A stretch of DNA of 64,000 nucleotides, from contig JAJEKV010000051.1 of assembly GCA_021234155.1 (NCBI GenBank), positions 1,860,754 through 1,924,753 on the forward strand, written 5' to 3'. This document shows positions 22,440 to 33,720 of this stretch, one piece after another. Position numbers and translations under genes: made by a program. Every line of letters begins with the position of its first letter. Position 1 is the stretch's first letter. The DNA comes from Isoetes taiwanensis. Lineage: Eukaryota; Streptophyta; Lycopodiopsida; Isoetales; Isoetaceae. The notes under the pieces are model-generated. The model worked only from the letters and a program-made list of their open reading frames with translations. It did no database searches and had not been told where the DNA came from.

Positions 22440-22780
22440 TCGGCTTTCAGCCTATGGCGGTAGCCGATGTGGCCCGCCCTACGACTTCTTTCCTTTGCTC
22501 CACAACTCGACTTTGCATCCCTTCTGATTTCAATTCGGACGGCTGCCCCAAAGAGCCAAGCCCATGTTGCATTGTTGATAATCGAACTAAAAAATCGCAT
22601 GAGAATGTTGCGGAGATTGCGAAAGATATATACACCGGGCGCAAAGATATATATGCAATCAAGCATAGGGTTTTGAGGCTTCTTGAGCTTGCTCTAACCG
22701 AGTTGAGCTAAAAATCATTATGCATACTCTATCATGTGGAAATATTGTATGTTTCTCGGCTTTCATCTCCTATCCGGATT
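22440..22780 (+). repeat. Dispersed repeat, copy B, with an open frame
   Basis: It is the inverted counterpart of 470-790. It contains a 110-codon frame (22,379-22,711) with CIVDNRTKKSHENVAEIAKD and then YTGRKDIYAIKHRVLRLLEL. I do not recognise the protein. Conservation between the copies extends into the stop region and past it, so this is a DNA repeat and not obviously a constrained gene. Confidence 0.55.
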
Positions 22781-22859
22781 CCTTTCTAGATTTATGCGTT
22801 TGGAAGAATCAATATAGAATGTTGGTTAATTTTTGTCTTTGTTTTCTTTTCTTACGCAC

Positions 22860-23399
22860 ATAATAAAAAGTTTTTGGAAGAACGGAAATACAGTGAGCAA
22901 CTACAAAGAATCCAAGCCCGTGCTTTTTCACGGTGGTCTTTGGAATTCTTAAAAGAACAAGTAGAATATTTATCCGTAATTGGCATTGATCCAAACTCAA
23001 AACCATTGTGTCGGCATTAATTGTGACATCGACCTACAAGATGGCAACGTTGGAAGGTAGGTTGAATTATACTCTTGAGTTTAGAGCTTTCACAAAAGGA
23101 TGTATATTCCATAATCAAGGTGCAGACATGTGTTCCGGGGCAGAAGAATTGATAATAGATGTGACGAAGTATTCTATAGATACAATCACGAAAATTCCCT
23201 TCTATCTGCGGTCTGCGACTTCAAGGAGAGGATCAAACCAAGGAAATATGCCTTGGCTGGATTTGGAACAGAACCTTGTGCATGTAATTTTGACATGGGA
23301 TTCAGATGTATGGAGTTGTCCTGTAGTGTGGATGCAAATATATTGGACTATGTGGTTGCATCTCCTGAATCATTACTCCATATCGTAACTAGCATTTGA
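22860..23399 (+). pseudogene. Unidentified coding-like frames
   Basis: The plus strand at about 22,869-23,019 is open and encodes LEERKYSEQLQRIQARAFSR and then WSLEFLKEQVEYLSVIGID, a helix-like amphipathic segment. After a gap, 23,130-23,399 encodes a frame with KPRKYALAGFGTEPCACNFD and ending ILDYVVASPESLLHIVTSI. Composition suggests decayed exons of one gene, but no family is recognised and the splice signals are unclear. Confidence 0.3.
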
Positions 23400-23726
23400 A
23401 CACGACAAACATTTCTTAAACTTGCGGGCCGAATATTGAGAGAGGGCCACCGTTATTCCTATTGTATAAATAAAAGTGGATTCTCGATTGCCATTGGAAG
23501 CAATTTCTAAACAATGTAGGTCAAAAAATCTAGATCGAAATAATTTGGAGGGAAGAACGCTTGGCCGAGATAGGAGGTGCAAGCAAAGACACATGGGAAC
23601 TGCTAGAAGTCTCTTCCATTTGGCATAAGCTGCTCCACTATGCATTATAATATGCATCTAGAAGAGCATATGTTTTTGCACAGTTTGGAGTTTTGAATTT
23701 CTTACATTCTGTGTATTCTCTTCACT

Positions 23727-23800
23727 AGAATGTTGCTTATGTATTATGTATGTAAAGGATACTAGAATGTTGCTTATGTATTATGTATGTAAAGGATACG
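23727..23800 (+). repeat. Tandem duplication, 37 bp x 2
   Basis: 'actagaatgttgcttatgtattatgtatgtaaaggat' occurs twice in a row without visible differences, so it is a recent event. Non-coding. Confidence 0.95.
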
Positions 23801-24447
23801 TGAAAACAAGGATCTGTAAAAATGAGTTACTTTCTTCTATAATAACACTTTCCTTTTTTACAAGATTTAAAAGATTTAAGTGTACATGAATGGCTTTTCG
23901 TGATGATGGCTTTTTTGTGATAGTGGCATTCCCAATCTGTTTGTTACTCTTTCTGAGTTTGTGTCACTCAAGTTTCTTATAGGGTGAAATAGAACGGGTT
24001 TTAGAAATGCTTTTTGTAAGCTTCTTTAAAGTTGTGATTTCGTTTGTATACGTATTATTTATGATACAACATTTTGTGTCTGCATGATACCATAGCTTTG
24101 CTCATCTTTTTTGCTGTGATTTAAACTTTCTGGACTGTCTGTTCATTTAACAACGTATTGGTTAAGTTAATATTGTTTTGTAGGTCAAGCTAGGAGTTTG
24201 GTGCAATATATAATAAATTAGCTATGAGTTTGGTGTGATCCTATATATTATAAATTTTTACTGTAAGTGTTGGACCCAGCCCTAGATCCAACTGCTCAGA
24301 TCTAGAGCTCCAGATCCAACGGTCTGCAGCTCTAGATACCACAACAATAATATTATAATAAATTTGTTATGGGTGCTCCATATTTTGTTGTTTTGATTTA
24401 CAAGGGCTAGAACTTATGCTACATCCAACTTCACAGGGTTAGAACTA

Positions 24448-24496
24448 AAGAAATGTTCGCGGCGGCCTTGGCCGCCGCGATAAATTTCTTGTAATA
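24448..24496 (-). mobile_element. CACTA-like transposon terminus (right)
   Basis: The reverse complement reads TATTACAAGAAATTTATCG and then CGCGGCGGCCAAGGCCGCCGCG and AACATTTCT: the same 44 bases as at 10,241, inverted. TATTA differs from CACTA by two C-to-T changes, as expected for decay of methylated cytosines. The three bases outside (ctt) do not match those outside the left end (ata), so a target duplication is not supported. Confidence 0.45.
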
Positions 24497-24690
24497 CTTA
24501 AATCAAAACCGGACATCCATAAAAAGTCTTCCACTCACAACTATTTATAGCTTAAGAAATACAAAGAGGCTAGAAAAAAGAAATTGGTGATAAGGAAACA
24601 AAAAGCCAAAAAAGGGAAGACTCAATGTCCCATGGTGCACATTTATGATTTCAAACATTTGGCTTTTTCTATCACCTCTAAATCCGCAAA

Positions 24691-24919
24691 CCCAACCATT
24701 CAAATTACTCGTAATAGTCTTAATGAAATCCAAGAAGTTTAAGTCTGTAAGCGCAAGACTTGATTATGGAGGGAACGTGAAGGGTACTCCAATGAACAAT
24801 CTAGACCCAACCATTCAAATTACTTGTAATAGTCTTAATGAAACCAAGAAGTTTAAGTCTGTAAGCGCAAGACTTGATTATGGAGGGAACGTGAAGGGTA
24901 CTCCAATGAACAATCTAGG
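24691..24919 (+). repeat. Tandem duplication, 115 bp x 2
   Basis: 'cccaaccattcaaattact ... ggtactccaatgaacaatctag' occurs at 24,691-24,805 and 24,806-24,919 with very few differences. The 115-residue frame across it (24,645-24,992) simply reads the duplicate twice and is not a gene. Confidence 0.9.
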
Positions 24920-24997
24920 ATGTCTTGGACACACACTCCAAATGACCACTATAAGAGGGGTAAGAACAAAGAAGAATGGGGTACTCCAATGAACGAT

Positions 24998-25579
24998 CTA
25001 GGATTGTCTTAGACGAGCACTCCAAATGACCACTATAAGTTTGGACTTCAAAAAACAACAATACTATGAATTGTACATTTCTTATTGTTCTCCAAGGTCA
25101 TTGATCTACAAAAGGTGACCTAATCCATGCAACCTAAAGTCATAAAATAATTTACCACCGAAGGCAAAGCATAATGCATATGGAGACACAACATTCTACC
25201 AAATTGCAAAAGTTTTCCCCCGAGCCATTATATCCTTAACTTCTTGGAGATGATAGAGTTTGCATGTCGATTTATCCTAGGATAACCAAATCTAGAGAGA
25301 AGTTTTACTTGCAACAACACACAAGTAGCGATTACATAAGAGCAAGTTGTGACTAGCCTTTTTAGCGAAGCGCATAATTATGTTTGCTGGGACACGCGTG
25401 ATCTGGGAGGCTTACATTCCAAAATCGGTTGTTTAATTACTCACTTCGTCGTTATGTACACGTATTAGCAGTAAGACCTTGAAGAGGTCACAAGTTTCAT
25501 TATGGGCTCTCGTTTCTTCTATGTTGCTCTGTGAGAGCTGATCTCAGAGTCAGAGTCTTAACATGAGCAAGGGCCCTAC
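24998..25579 (+). repeat. Large tandem duplication, copy 1
   Basis: A 582 bp segment from 'ctaggattgtcttagacgagc' to 'aacatgagcaagggccctac' is repeated directly by 25,580-26,211 with only a few differences. Near the end, 'aagaggtcacaagtttcattatgggc' resembles the B-box region of a tRNA-derived SINE, so the duplicated unit may contain an old SINE. No coding sequence is supported. Confidence 0.9.
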
Positions 25580-26211
25580 CTAGGATTGTCTTAGACGAGC
25601 ACTCCAAATGACCACTATAAGTTTGGACTTCAAAAAACAATCATACTATGAATTGTACATTTCTTATTGTTCTCCAAGGTCATTGATCTACAAAAGGTGA
25701 CCTAATCCATGCAACCTAAAGTCATAAAATAATTTACCCTGAAAGGCAAAGCATAATGCATATGGAGACACAACATTCTACCAAATTGCAAAAGTTTTCC
25801 CCCGAGCCATTATATCCTTAACTTCTTGGAGATGATAGAGTTTGCATGTCGATTTATCCTAGGATAACCAAATCTAGAGAGAAGTTTTACTTGCAACAAC
25901 ACACAAGTAGCGATTACATAAGAGCAAGTTGTGACTAGCCTTTTTAGCGAAGCGCATAATTATGTTTGCTGGGACACGCGTGATCTGGGAGGCTTACATT
26001 CCAAAATCGGCTGTTTAATTACTCACTTCGTCGTTATGTACACGTATTAGCAGTAAGACCTTGAAGAGGTCACAAGTTTCATTATGGGCTCTCGTTTCTT
26101 CTATGCTGCTTGAAGAGGTCACAAGTTTCATTATGGGCTTTCGTTTCTTCTATGCTGCTCTGTGAGAGCTGATCTCAGAGTCAGAGTCCATAACATGAGC
26201 AAGGGCCCTAC
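25580..26211 (+). repeat. Large tandem duplication, copy 2 (with internal 46 bp duplication)
   Basis: Second copy of the 582 bp unit. It is longer because 'tgaagaggtcacaagtttcattatgggct(c/t)tcgtttcttctatgctgct' is itself present twice (about 26,060-26,157). The nested order shows that the small duplication happened after, or only in, this copy. Confidence 0.9.
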
Positions 26212-28134
26212 AATTATACAATTTAAAAATACCATCAGCAAAGGACACGATATGCAAGCTTGAGTCGGGCTAGAGAATTAATGACAAAAAGCAAGTAGTT
26301 GAAGCCATAGGCAGACTTGGTTCTAGTTTCTAAGTCATTCTGGGGAGCAGGATAACCTGGAGGAACTCCAACTTAATCAGGTTCATTACAGAGGAATTTA
26401 ATCATGCCTAAAATATTTTGCGTTAGCTCCTAGCGGCATACCTCCGTATACTATCCGTACCATTAGATATTTCAGAAATTGATGTTGGTTTGCTCAAGAA
26501 ATTTCAATACATACCGTATTACAATTGTCAGGGATCCATTCAAATATTGGATGTTATTATTTTAAAAATCTGAGCAATCTCCTCACATGTTCTTTGAATG
26601 TATCTGCAAATACCTTCACTTGGCTAAAGACGGAATCACCTTCTTCATCAATATCTGAACTTTTCCACAATGGTAAACTGGATAAAACAAATTGATAATA
26701 TAGTGACATCAAGTATGGGCAATTTGTAGAGACAGTAATCTGCACATGTTACACAAAATAAAGCAGACTGCAATAATAAAGCAGACTGCGTTTGAAGTTA
26801 TTGTACGAGATGTTTCATGATTGTCTCTTTAATTAAGCCAAAGTCTCAAGCATTTTTGAGCTTATGCAATTGTAGTCTCAAGCATTTTTGAGCTTATGCA
26901 ATTGTGAGATAAATAAAACAATGTAACGAGATAAACCAAGACACCACATTTTGCAATGAGGGCCTGCAAGAAGCACTTGATTATTGGCACTGATAGCTGG
27001 GACTGACGAGATTTCTGGTTTTCCTCCATGCCTCAGATCGTTGCCACATTTTAGCAATAATAAGTGGCCATTAGCTCCAAGCTGATAATAGGAAAACAAT
27101 CTAAACCTATAATCTCTGCAGAGTTAATGGTCAGCATTGTGGGTATGGGTTTTGACAATTTTATACGGGTTCCTTTTTTCCAGTCAAATTTTGCTAAGAC
27201 AGGGCGCTTTGTCTTCAGTTAATGTCTATGAATAGCTTTGAAGCAAGATTCTTGATAAGAGTCTGCAGTTCCAACTTATCTTCCAGTTTACCCATCTCAT
27301 TTGCTTCAGTTTTCTTTCCCTCCTCATCAGACTGCGTCCGACCTCATTTGTCCCTCTGATGCAGCACAACCTGTGATTTTCCTAGTTGGTCAAGATCATT
27401 TTTTTGCCAGTAAATAACTAAAAGAAACAGATTTTGTGACCTACCAACAGATGCAAAAAAACTGCAGCATCTCCTATATGGCAATCCAGAATTTGATATT
27501 TTTTCCCAGGATTTCTTGGCATGCAGTATTGTGCCCCATCAAATCTAAAAGTAAAGCCTTAACTTACCCAGACCAAGATTCATCAATCTCCACAGTAGGC
27601 AATGTTAAAGACAGAAACTAAATGCAAATACCAGCATATGCTAGTCATGTACGTCAACATTTTCTTTGCAACCTTCCTTCACATGAAGCTTCGCATTTCT
27701 AAAAAATAATCGGCAGACACTCTGCGAATGCAAAAGCTGGACAAATCGTTACCTTTTATAGGGATACTCTCTCGAACGATCATGCGTTCTGACTAATTAC
27801 ACAGTAGAGTACCGATGGGCCATTGCCAACAATCGAGGACCTTCAGAAATAAGAAGCGGGCAAGCTCGATCTGCGTCTGGGTTTTCAAACCTTTAAATTT
27901 TTTGAACAGGGTCAATCAGATATGACCACCTCTAAAGCTTGATTCCAATAATCATGACCAGGCTTCATCAACAGCAACTCTGGAATGCAAATAGAGTTCG
28001 AGATTGGACTATTGTAGTAGCAAATAATGTTGAAAGTTTGAGTGCAAATAGAGTTCAAGATTGGAGTATTCTAGTAGCAAATAATGTTAAAAGTTTAAAC
28101 ACATTACCACATCATAAAGTATCCAAATAATGCC
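26212..28134. other. AT-rich stretch; short tandem duplications, no gene
   Basis: Duplications of 35 bp ('agtctcaagcatttttgagcttatgcaattgt', about 26,843-26,905) and about 54 bp ('gcaaatagagttc(g/a)agattgga', about 27,985-28,090) are present. The part left of the TOM1 fragment is presumably the distal part of the same unit. No coding region is supported. Confidence 0.45.
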
Positions 28135-29156
28135 TCAACAAAACAACGTATTGCTGGAAAAGATCTGCATGGCAGTAGAAATAAAGGCGTTGCCAGGACA
28201 ATTCAACCCTAGGCCAGCGGCATAATTAGACCCAATCCCGACCAACACTAATGGAATCGGATGATACTGGTTTGTCCTCTTTGGGGGCAGCTTCCGCAAA
28301 ATAAATAAGACAAGTGCAGAGGGAAGAATTTCCACCACCTGTTAAAAACCAAATATCTGCATTTAATCCAAGTACTATGGCAAGCCTGAAACTACACCTA
28401 CTTACCAGGTAATAAATCACATTCAAAAGTGGATGATATAGCACATCTAGCTCGGCTTTCTTACCGACTGCTGAAAATGCTAACTGTAAAATACTTCTTT
28501 CGTGAGTAAATAGGTAGAATAGAACCTAGGCGACCAGAAAGAGCTATGATCTTACAAAAAAGGATCTTATAGCAAAGCAGGCAAAGCATATAGCAGTTAC
28601 ACAACCAACCCGAAAAATGACATAGTGAGTCAACTAGAAACATCTCTAATTGCCGTGCGCTAATTCTAACATTATTCCTGTTTCAACATGTTTTTATGAA
28701 GACCTTATAATCCAGATAATCCTTATTGGAAAATGCTGATAGCGTAACGACATGTCATGTATGTTCTAGTAATGTGTTACTAAGCTGACCTTCCATAACT
28801 TTTTCTGGCGGCCCTTGGACTCTATTGGGAACCGCCGGAGCATGAGAAACAGCCTGCAAGTCCAACAATCAGAAGAAAAATTTGTAGACATATCATAGAG
28901 GAATAAAATAATGGACACATCACCTTCCTCCATATAATATAAATCCCATTGCTGCTAGCAAAGAAACACCTGCATAACAGTCCACAAGCTCCTACATAAG
29001 ACTTGGATGTATAATATCTAACCCAATGGCATATTCATTAGGACATTCTTGGGAACAGAGTGCCAAAACTTAAAAAGATTTACCAGCAAAGAAGAAGTTT
29101 GATATCTTTCCCACTAGAGCAGTCGGATTCTGCCAATAAAACAGCCATATGATTAT
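28135..29156 (-). pseudogene. TOM1-like gene fragment: C-terminal half, six exons
   Basis: TOM1-family proteins are tonoplast seven-helix proteins (DUF1084) that tobamoviruses recruit for replication. Six minus-strand exons join in frame: 29,156-29,084 (IIIWLFYWQNPTALVGKISN), 28,969-28,924 (GVSLLAAMGFILYGG), 28,853-28,790 (RLFLMLRRFPIESKGRQKKL), 28,609-28,556 (VGCVTAICFACFAIRSFF), 28,483-28,406 (LAFSAVGKKAELDVLYHPLL) and 28,338-28,135 (VVEILPSALVLFILRKLPPK). All junctions have GT donors. Acceptors are AG except the fourth exon, preceded by TCGG where TCAG is expected. TOM1 normally ends near YHPIR; here the frame reads YHPIP and runs on about 38 codons. The N-terminal half (signal/first helices) is missing. 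This is a captured partial gene, not a working copy; its frames are otherwise intact, so capture is fairly recent. Confidence 0.8.
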
Positions 29157-29381
29157 CTGAAAAAACTATACTGTTAACTATCAGGAACGCTGGTCAAAGA
29201 CGATCTGTAGATATGTTCGTGCCTAAGAAAAGAGGATATATCTTATTAGCATCTTATACTGGAGAATCAAGCACTTCCAACTCTAGCTTCTTTGGCAAAC
29301 GCCCATTCTTTGGCAATGGTTAATATTTACTCTTGCTACATACAGTGTCTTTAACTTCATCCACAGGCATATTCAACATAC

Positions 29382-29551
29382 CGTAGGCCCTGCCAAGAGA
29401 GAAGTTATGGAATCTATAATCGCGAAGCAGCCCTTGGCACAATGCCCTGAAAATGCAGCTTGTATAAATAGCGTAATTTAGAAACCCTTAAATAAATTCA
29501 TCTGTTTTAACCTGTGCTATGCCCACCAACCAGAACATCCACCATATGAAT
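29382..29551 (-). pseudogene. Two-exon fragment, unidentified
   Basis: Exon 29,551-29,512 (after GCAG, before GTTAAA) and exon 29,446-29,382 (after TCAG, before GTATGT) join in one frame as IHMVDVLVGGHST and GHCAKGCFAIIDSITSLLAGPT. The clean splice sites and joined frame suggest a real origin, but the pieces are short and no family is recognised. It lies between the TOM1 and Mpv17 fragments on the same strand. Confidence 0.3.
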
Positions 29552-30466
29552 CTGCAACAAAAAAAGAGCAGAATAAACAACTCTACATGCTGCAAACATA
29601 TAATACTTGTCAGTGTATGAAGTAAAAAATGAATATGATCTTATACACAATAAGTTCAGCAGGAGTCACTTTGAATGACAGACCTTAAAATGCATCCAAA
29701 TATGGCTTTCATGACATGCAAGTTTTCAACTCTTGCAAATGTCACCTTAGAAGCTGAATAATCCCGTGATTGGCAATACTTAGTGATATGTGCAACTTTG
29801 AAGTCCAGCATACTATTAGAGACTATCACTAACTGACCTGTTAAATGGGGCCTACTGCCCACAAGTATGTTTGGAACCACGCTTAATGGCATGGATAGAA
29901 AGTGCTCCAAGGTGTTTATTAGGAATATCACGAGGAGATCCAAAAGCTCTGCTCAATTAGGCTGTAGTTATGCCCCATACTGGTTACGCCTGCCTGTTCT
30001 TTTGCATTTTACACTTGTACATGCCTAGCATCTATTGAATCTTATGCTTGTAAAATGGCAGTCCAAGATTACACAGTGCTTAAGCAGTTAACAGTCACTA
30101 ACTTCTGCCCATGGAATCTAGCTCTAACGAACGTGCATAACTATGTATGTTTGAACTTTCTGATTGGAAATATCTTTTCTTTGCTTTGGTAAATAATGTC
30201 ACTTCAGCAAACGCATTAAGAAAGTAGAGTTGAATGAATTCTTCTCTGGTCAACTTTTGGACAATTCATAGCTCAAAAAGTGCAAAAACCCCCGACCTCC
30301 TCTGCTGACTATGAAGCTTGACTTCTTGTAGAGATTTGTATAATATGTATGTCCTTCCTGACTTTTAGATAAGATTTCATACTTCTCTAGCATCGCACTT
30401 GCGAAGAACTTATCGTTCACACAAGGCATTTCTACGTAAAATGATAAGCACAGGGAAGCCACTCAC

Positions 30467-30912
30467 CCAAAATTTACAACACTTGCAGGAATCCAGAACT
30501 TCCAACCTGTAGACATGATTCCCGGGCCACGATGTCCAAATATGCACAAAAGACACAACTTGAAATTGTACCACTAACTAAAGTCGACAGGGCCTTATCC
30601 TGATATTGCTTGGGAAGTTCATGCAGTTGGCCTTGCCACAAACTATTCCTTGCGAAAACAACCAAGATAACGCATGGACCAAGAACTACCTGGTTTAGCC
30701 CAACCTGCAAGGATAAGACATTAAATTTTGAGTATAGGAACCTACCAACTAAAATGGGATATATTCAAGAGCCTCCATACTAACCTTCAATGTGAGGTTA
30801 AGAGGACTCTTTGCCTACAGGAAGCGATCCAATAGCTCATACCATGCATGTGATCCAGATCCATAAAGAAGAAATCCATATGTGCCCATTCTCAATGCCC
30901 TCGGCGGTCGTG
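30467..30912 (-). pseudogene. Mpv17/PMP22-family gene fragment, three exons
   Basis: Mpv17/PMP22 proteins are small four-helix proteins of peroxisomal, mitochondrial or plastid membranes. Exons: about 30,912-30,785 (RALRMGTYGFLLYGSGSHAW, then YELLDRFL and AKSPLNLTLK), 30,704-30,572 (VGLNQVVLGPCVILVVFARN and onward to LVS) and 30,506-30,467 (GWKFWIPASVVNF). The order, the WKFWIP signature and the phases (junctions at K|V and G split) match the family. The first exon has TAG between RFL and AKS, where relatives have proline, and both ends of the protein are missing. It is a broken partial copy, parallel to the TOM1 fragment and probably carried by the same element. Confidence 0.8.
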
Positions 30913-31689
30913 ATCTTTACATTTTTCCAACGCTGTTGTTAACAGATAAAATGAAGGAGACATAGCAGTTTTGGAAAACCAAGATCCGGAAACACAATAA
31001 GAATAACCGCCCTACAATAGTTTCACATGATGCTATATGCCAAACACAAGCTTTCATTTCGAGATAATATTCTGCAAATTGAAGAGCAAATGTATCAGTT
31101 CTTGCGAAAAATTCATAAAATAGATGGGTTAGCTGGAATCTTACCTATCTCGAACCAAGACACTTTACAAATCTTGGCGAGAAACAAAAAATCTGTAAAA
31201 CATTTGTGGAGTGAGAGAGCCTCCAACTCTCGACCTCAGAATTTCACGTAGCTATGAGACCTCCCATTAAAGAAATGATCTGCCGTTTGTGTTCTAGAAG
31301 AAATGATCCATCCACTAAATCTGGCGCCTGGCAAAACCGGAGACCACACAGGATAAGGATCAACAACAAAAACCTTAAAAAAAAACCCTTCATGCATCAT
31401 ATGATCGGATTTGCCTCACCATACGATCGGATACGCGAGAGTGCTCTGCATGACCATGTTGATTCAAGAAACTGGCGGAGAAGGCAACTGGCTTCAAAAA
31501 TCTAATCTGCAACTGGTTGAACTCCATTCAAACGTATCTCTTCTTGGCCTGTGCATTATGAAACATCAATGTCAAGGAGAAAATGGAGAAATAACTGCTA
31601 CGGTGCAGTAGTCTCTCAGCATCTTTTCAACTGGTATATTTCTTTGTAAGGCAGAATGCCATCCTAATGGACAAAGAGCAATGCATACC

Positions 31690-33010
31690 TTCAGCAACCT
31701 GCGTTGCCTCCTGGAACTGCCCCTTCTCACATAGACTGGCCAAATTTTTATTTCGCAAGGTCCTGATCGCCTATAAGTATCATTCATCCTCCAGTAAAAA
31801 TAAAAGCTTAAGCAAGTTAAAGGATATGGTTTCAGCTTCATACCTGGTAGAAAGATCGGCCATGGCACCTAAATGTAACTGACGATTTATCTGATGCAAA
31901 TTAAAGGTTGGCAATCGAAGTTCTGAATTTTCTTTTGAATCTGAATAAGCAGCCAGATTCACAGTACAAAAATGCATGACGGAGTGTCTTACCTCTCCTT
32001 TGCCTGTCTACATGGCCAACAAGTCGTCTTGTGTGCTTTGCTTTGTAAGCATCTTGGTTGGAATATGTCATGCATATACAATTGAAAACCCTTGCACTTA
32101 ATGGCCAAATCAAAAAAATCTTAAATTCAGTGGCATACCTTATAAAACTTCTGTGCACGAAGCTTTGAAGATATCCCTGCATGTTCGACTTGCACTTCTT
32201 CTTGTGAACAACTGCAAAATGGAGAGGAACGGCAGTCTGTTCATAGCTCAGAAGACCACTGTAAACATACACCAAAAAGTGGCCATAGCCCTTGCTTCCA
32301 ACAAACACGACAGTGAGATCAAAGTCAATGGTAAATCCTGCAGAAAAATAGAAGGCATAAGACATTATCATGACCTAGCAAATAAAAACCATAAATCTTG
32401 AACTGACAGCAAAGCCCCCCGGATTCTTAGTAGTCTGCAGGGTAAGATCAACAATCTCCCAGGCTCCTTTAAATCCCTAGCCGAAATACAAAACCGCTCC
32501 ATAGATTCGCAACAATCTTGCATCGATCAAACTGGAAATTTTCCTATGTGCGTGTGTTGCCAAATCAATAGAAGGAAAGATCCAAATGCACGCCCATGTG
32601 TTAAGAAGGGGAAAAACTTCCTTTTTACAAGAACTGCAGGAGCCCTTTGCCCCATAAGGCTCCATACAATACATGGCAGAAAAGCAATCGAAGGGGGTTT
32701 TCCCATTTCTGAAGCTACTTTCTTTAGCCAGGAAATAATTCTCACATTCAGAAAAGCTACTCCGTTGCCATGTTACATGCTCGTTACCTAAACAGCTTTG
32801 CAATGTGAGTTTCGTCAACTCCATAGCATAAGGCCTGAATAGGGCTGACGACTAAGAATTGGTCCTCGAAATCCAGAACATCGAGTTTTACTCGTTTCAT
32901 AATCTGGCCAAAGCCAAAAACAGGCACAGCAACAGGCATTGTTGAAAAGTATTTTATAAAACTGAATAAAGCCCACATTCTACAGGCGATTCTTGCTTTC
33001 ATACAAAAAA
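31690..33010 (-). pseudogene. Exon-like minus-strand segments, unidentified
   Basis: Two segments have coding character and good donors. At about 32,905-32,785, MKRVKLDVLDFEDQFLVVSP and then IQALCYGVDETHIAKLF runs into TTTAG|GTAACG. At about 31,755-31,690, KNLASLCEKGQFQEATQVAE runs into GAAG|GTATGC; this has the look of a PPR repeat (LCEKGQFQEA) but is too short to call. The sequence between is not coding on either strand in a convincing way. I take these as further captured exons. Confidence 0.25.
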
Positions 33011-33394
33011 TCCACGCCCAGAGACAAAAGCCCGTAATTCTCTAAGTAATTGGGCTACCGTAAGCAAAAGAAAGGAAAAAAACAATTTTGTGAACCCAAA
33101 TTAGAGATACCCAACTCAAATCCGGCAAGCTTAAACACAATTCGAATCAAAAGACAACGAGATGGCAAAAAATGAGAATCACCTGAGAAGAATTAAGCCG
33201 GAAAGCTAAATCACATGTAGTATAGAAAAAATTCGAGCTAGAGATGCGGCGCAGTCCCGGAGGTCATTCAACATCCCAACTTCAGATATTTAAAACCAGA
33301 ATATAGAGTGCTAGTAGTCTCAAATCGTACTAAAATGAGATGGCAGCACCCGACCCAACACTGCAGAGTACGCTCGCCGGAGTTTTCTTATTGA

Positions 33395-33658
33395 TTAGGG
33401 CAAGCCACAAAAATCGAATTGGGGCTTTTGTTGTGGGCCGTTCATCTCAGAGATGGACGGCCGAGATCAATCTGTACCAATATTTTGGTACACCAACAAG
33501 AGGGATGCTTGGGGAGTTACGAGGTGGCACCGTCTGCACCGTCCATCTCAGAGATGGACGGCCGAGATCAATCTCTACCAACATTTTGTGGCATAATCTC
33601 TACACCATTTGAGACATCTACATCATTTGTGGCACCCAATATAATTGTATATATATAC
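33395..33658 (-). mobile_element. L-type element end (reversed), unit E1
   Basis: It contains GGCCGTCCATCTC-A-GAGATGGACGGCC-type palindromes twice (about 33,436 and 33,541), 'ggggcttttgttgtgggcc', and a TA-rich tip 'aatataattgtatatatata'. The same elements in the same order recur, inverted, at 54,497-54,600 and, related, at 39,605-39,984. The tip abuts a T-type end at 33,660. It marks the proximal end of the unit holding the TOM1 and Mpv17 fragments. Confidence 0.6.
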
Positions 33659-33720
33659 AAGTATTTGTACTATCAGTGGGTTTATCAACTATGGTTTATC
33701 AACATCTATAAGTAAAGTTC
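33659..33720 (-). mobile_element. T-type element end (reversed), unit E2
   Basis: The reverse complement reads 'ttgataaacccactgatagtacaaatacttgtatatatatac'. It matches 'catacccattgatagtacaaaaacttgtatatat' at about 47,170-47,203 and 'catagtacaaagacttgtatatatat' at 62,294. The shared tip TATATATACAA is also the tip of the L-type ends, so the two ends form a short inverted repeat. Confidence 0.55.

Noticed and set aside
10237-24496. Calling the 14 kb interval a proven CACTA transposon
   Set aside because: No matching target duplication and no transposase; kept only as a hypothesis from paired inverted ends.
24645-24992. 115-residue frame
   Set aside because: Reads through a 115 bp tandem duplication twice; repeat artefact.
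29382-30467. Joining the 29.4-29.55 kb exon pair to the Mpv17 fragment as its last exons
   Set aside because: The joined reading does not resemble the Mpv17 C terminus, and the better frame of the pair is a different one.
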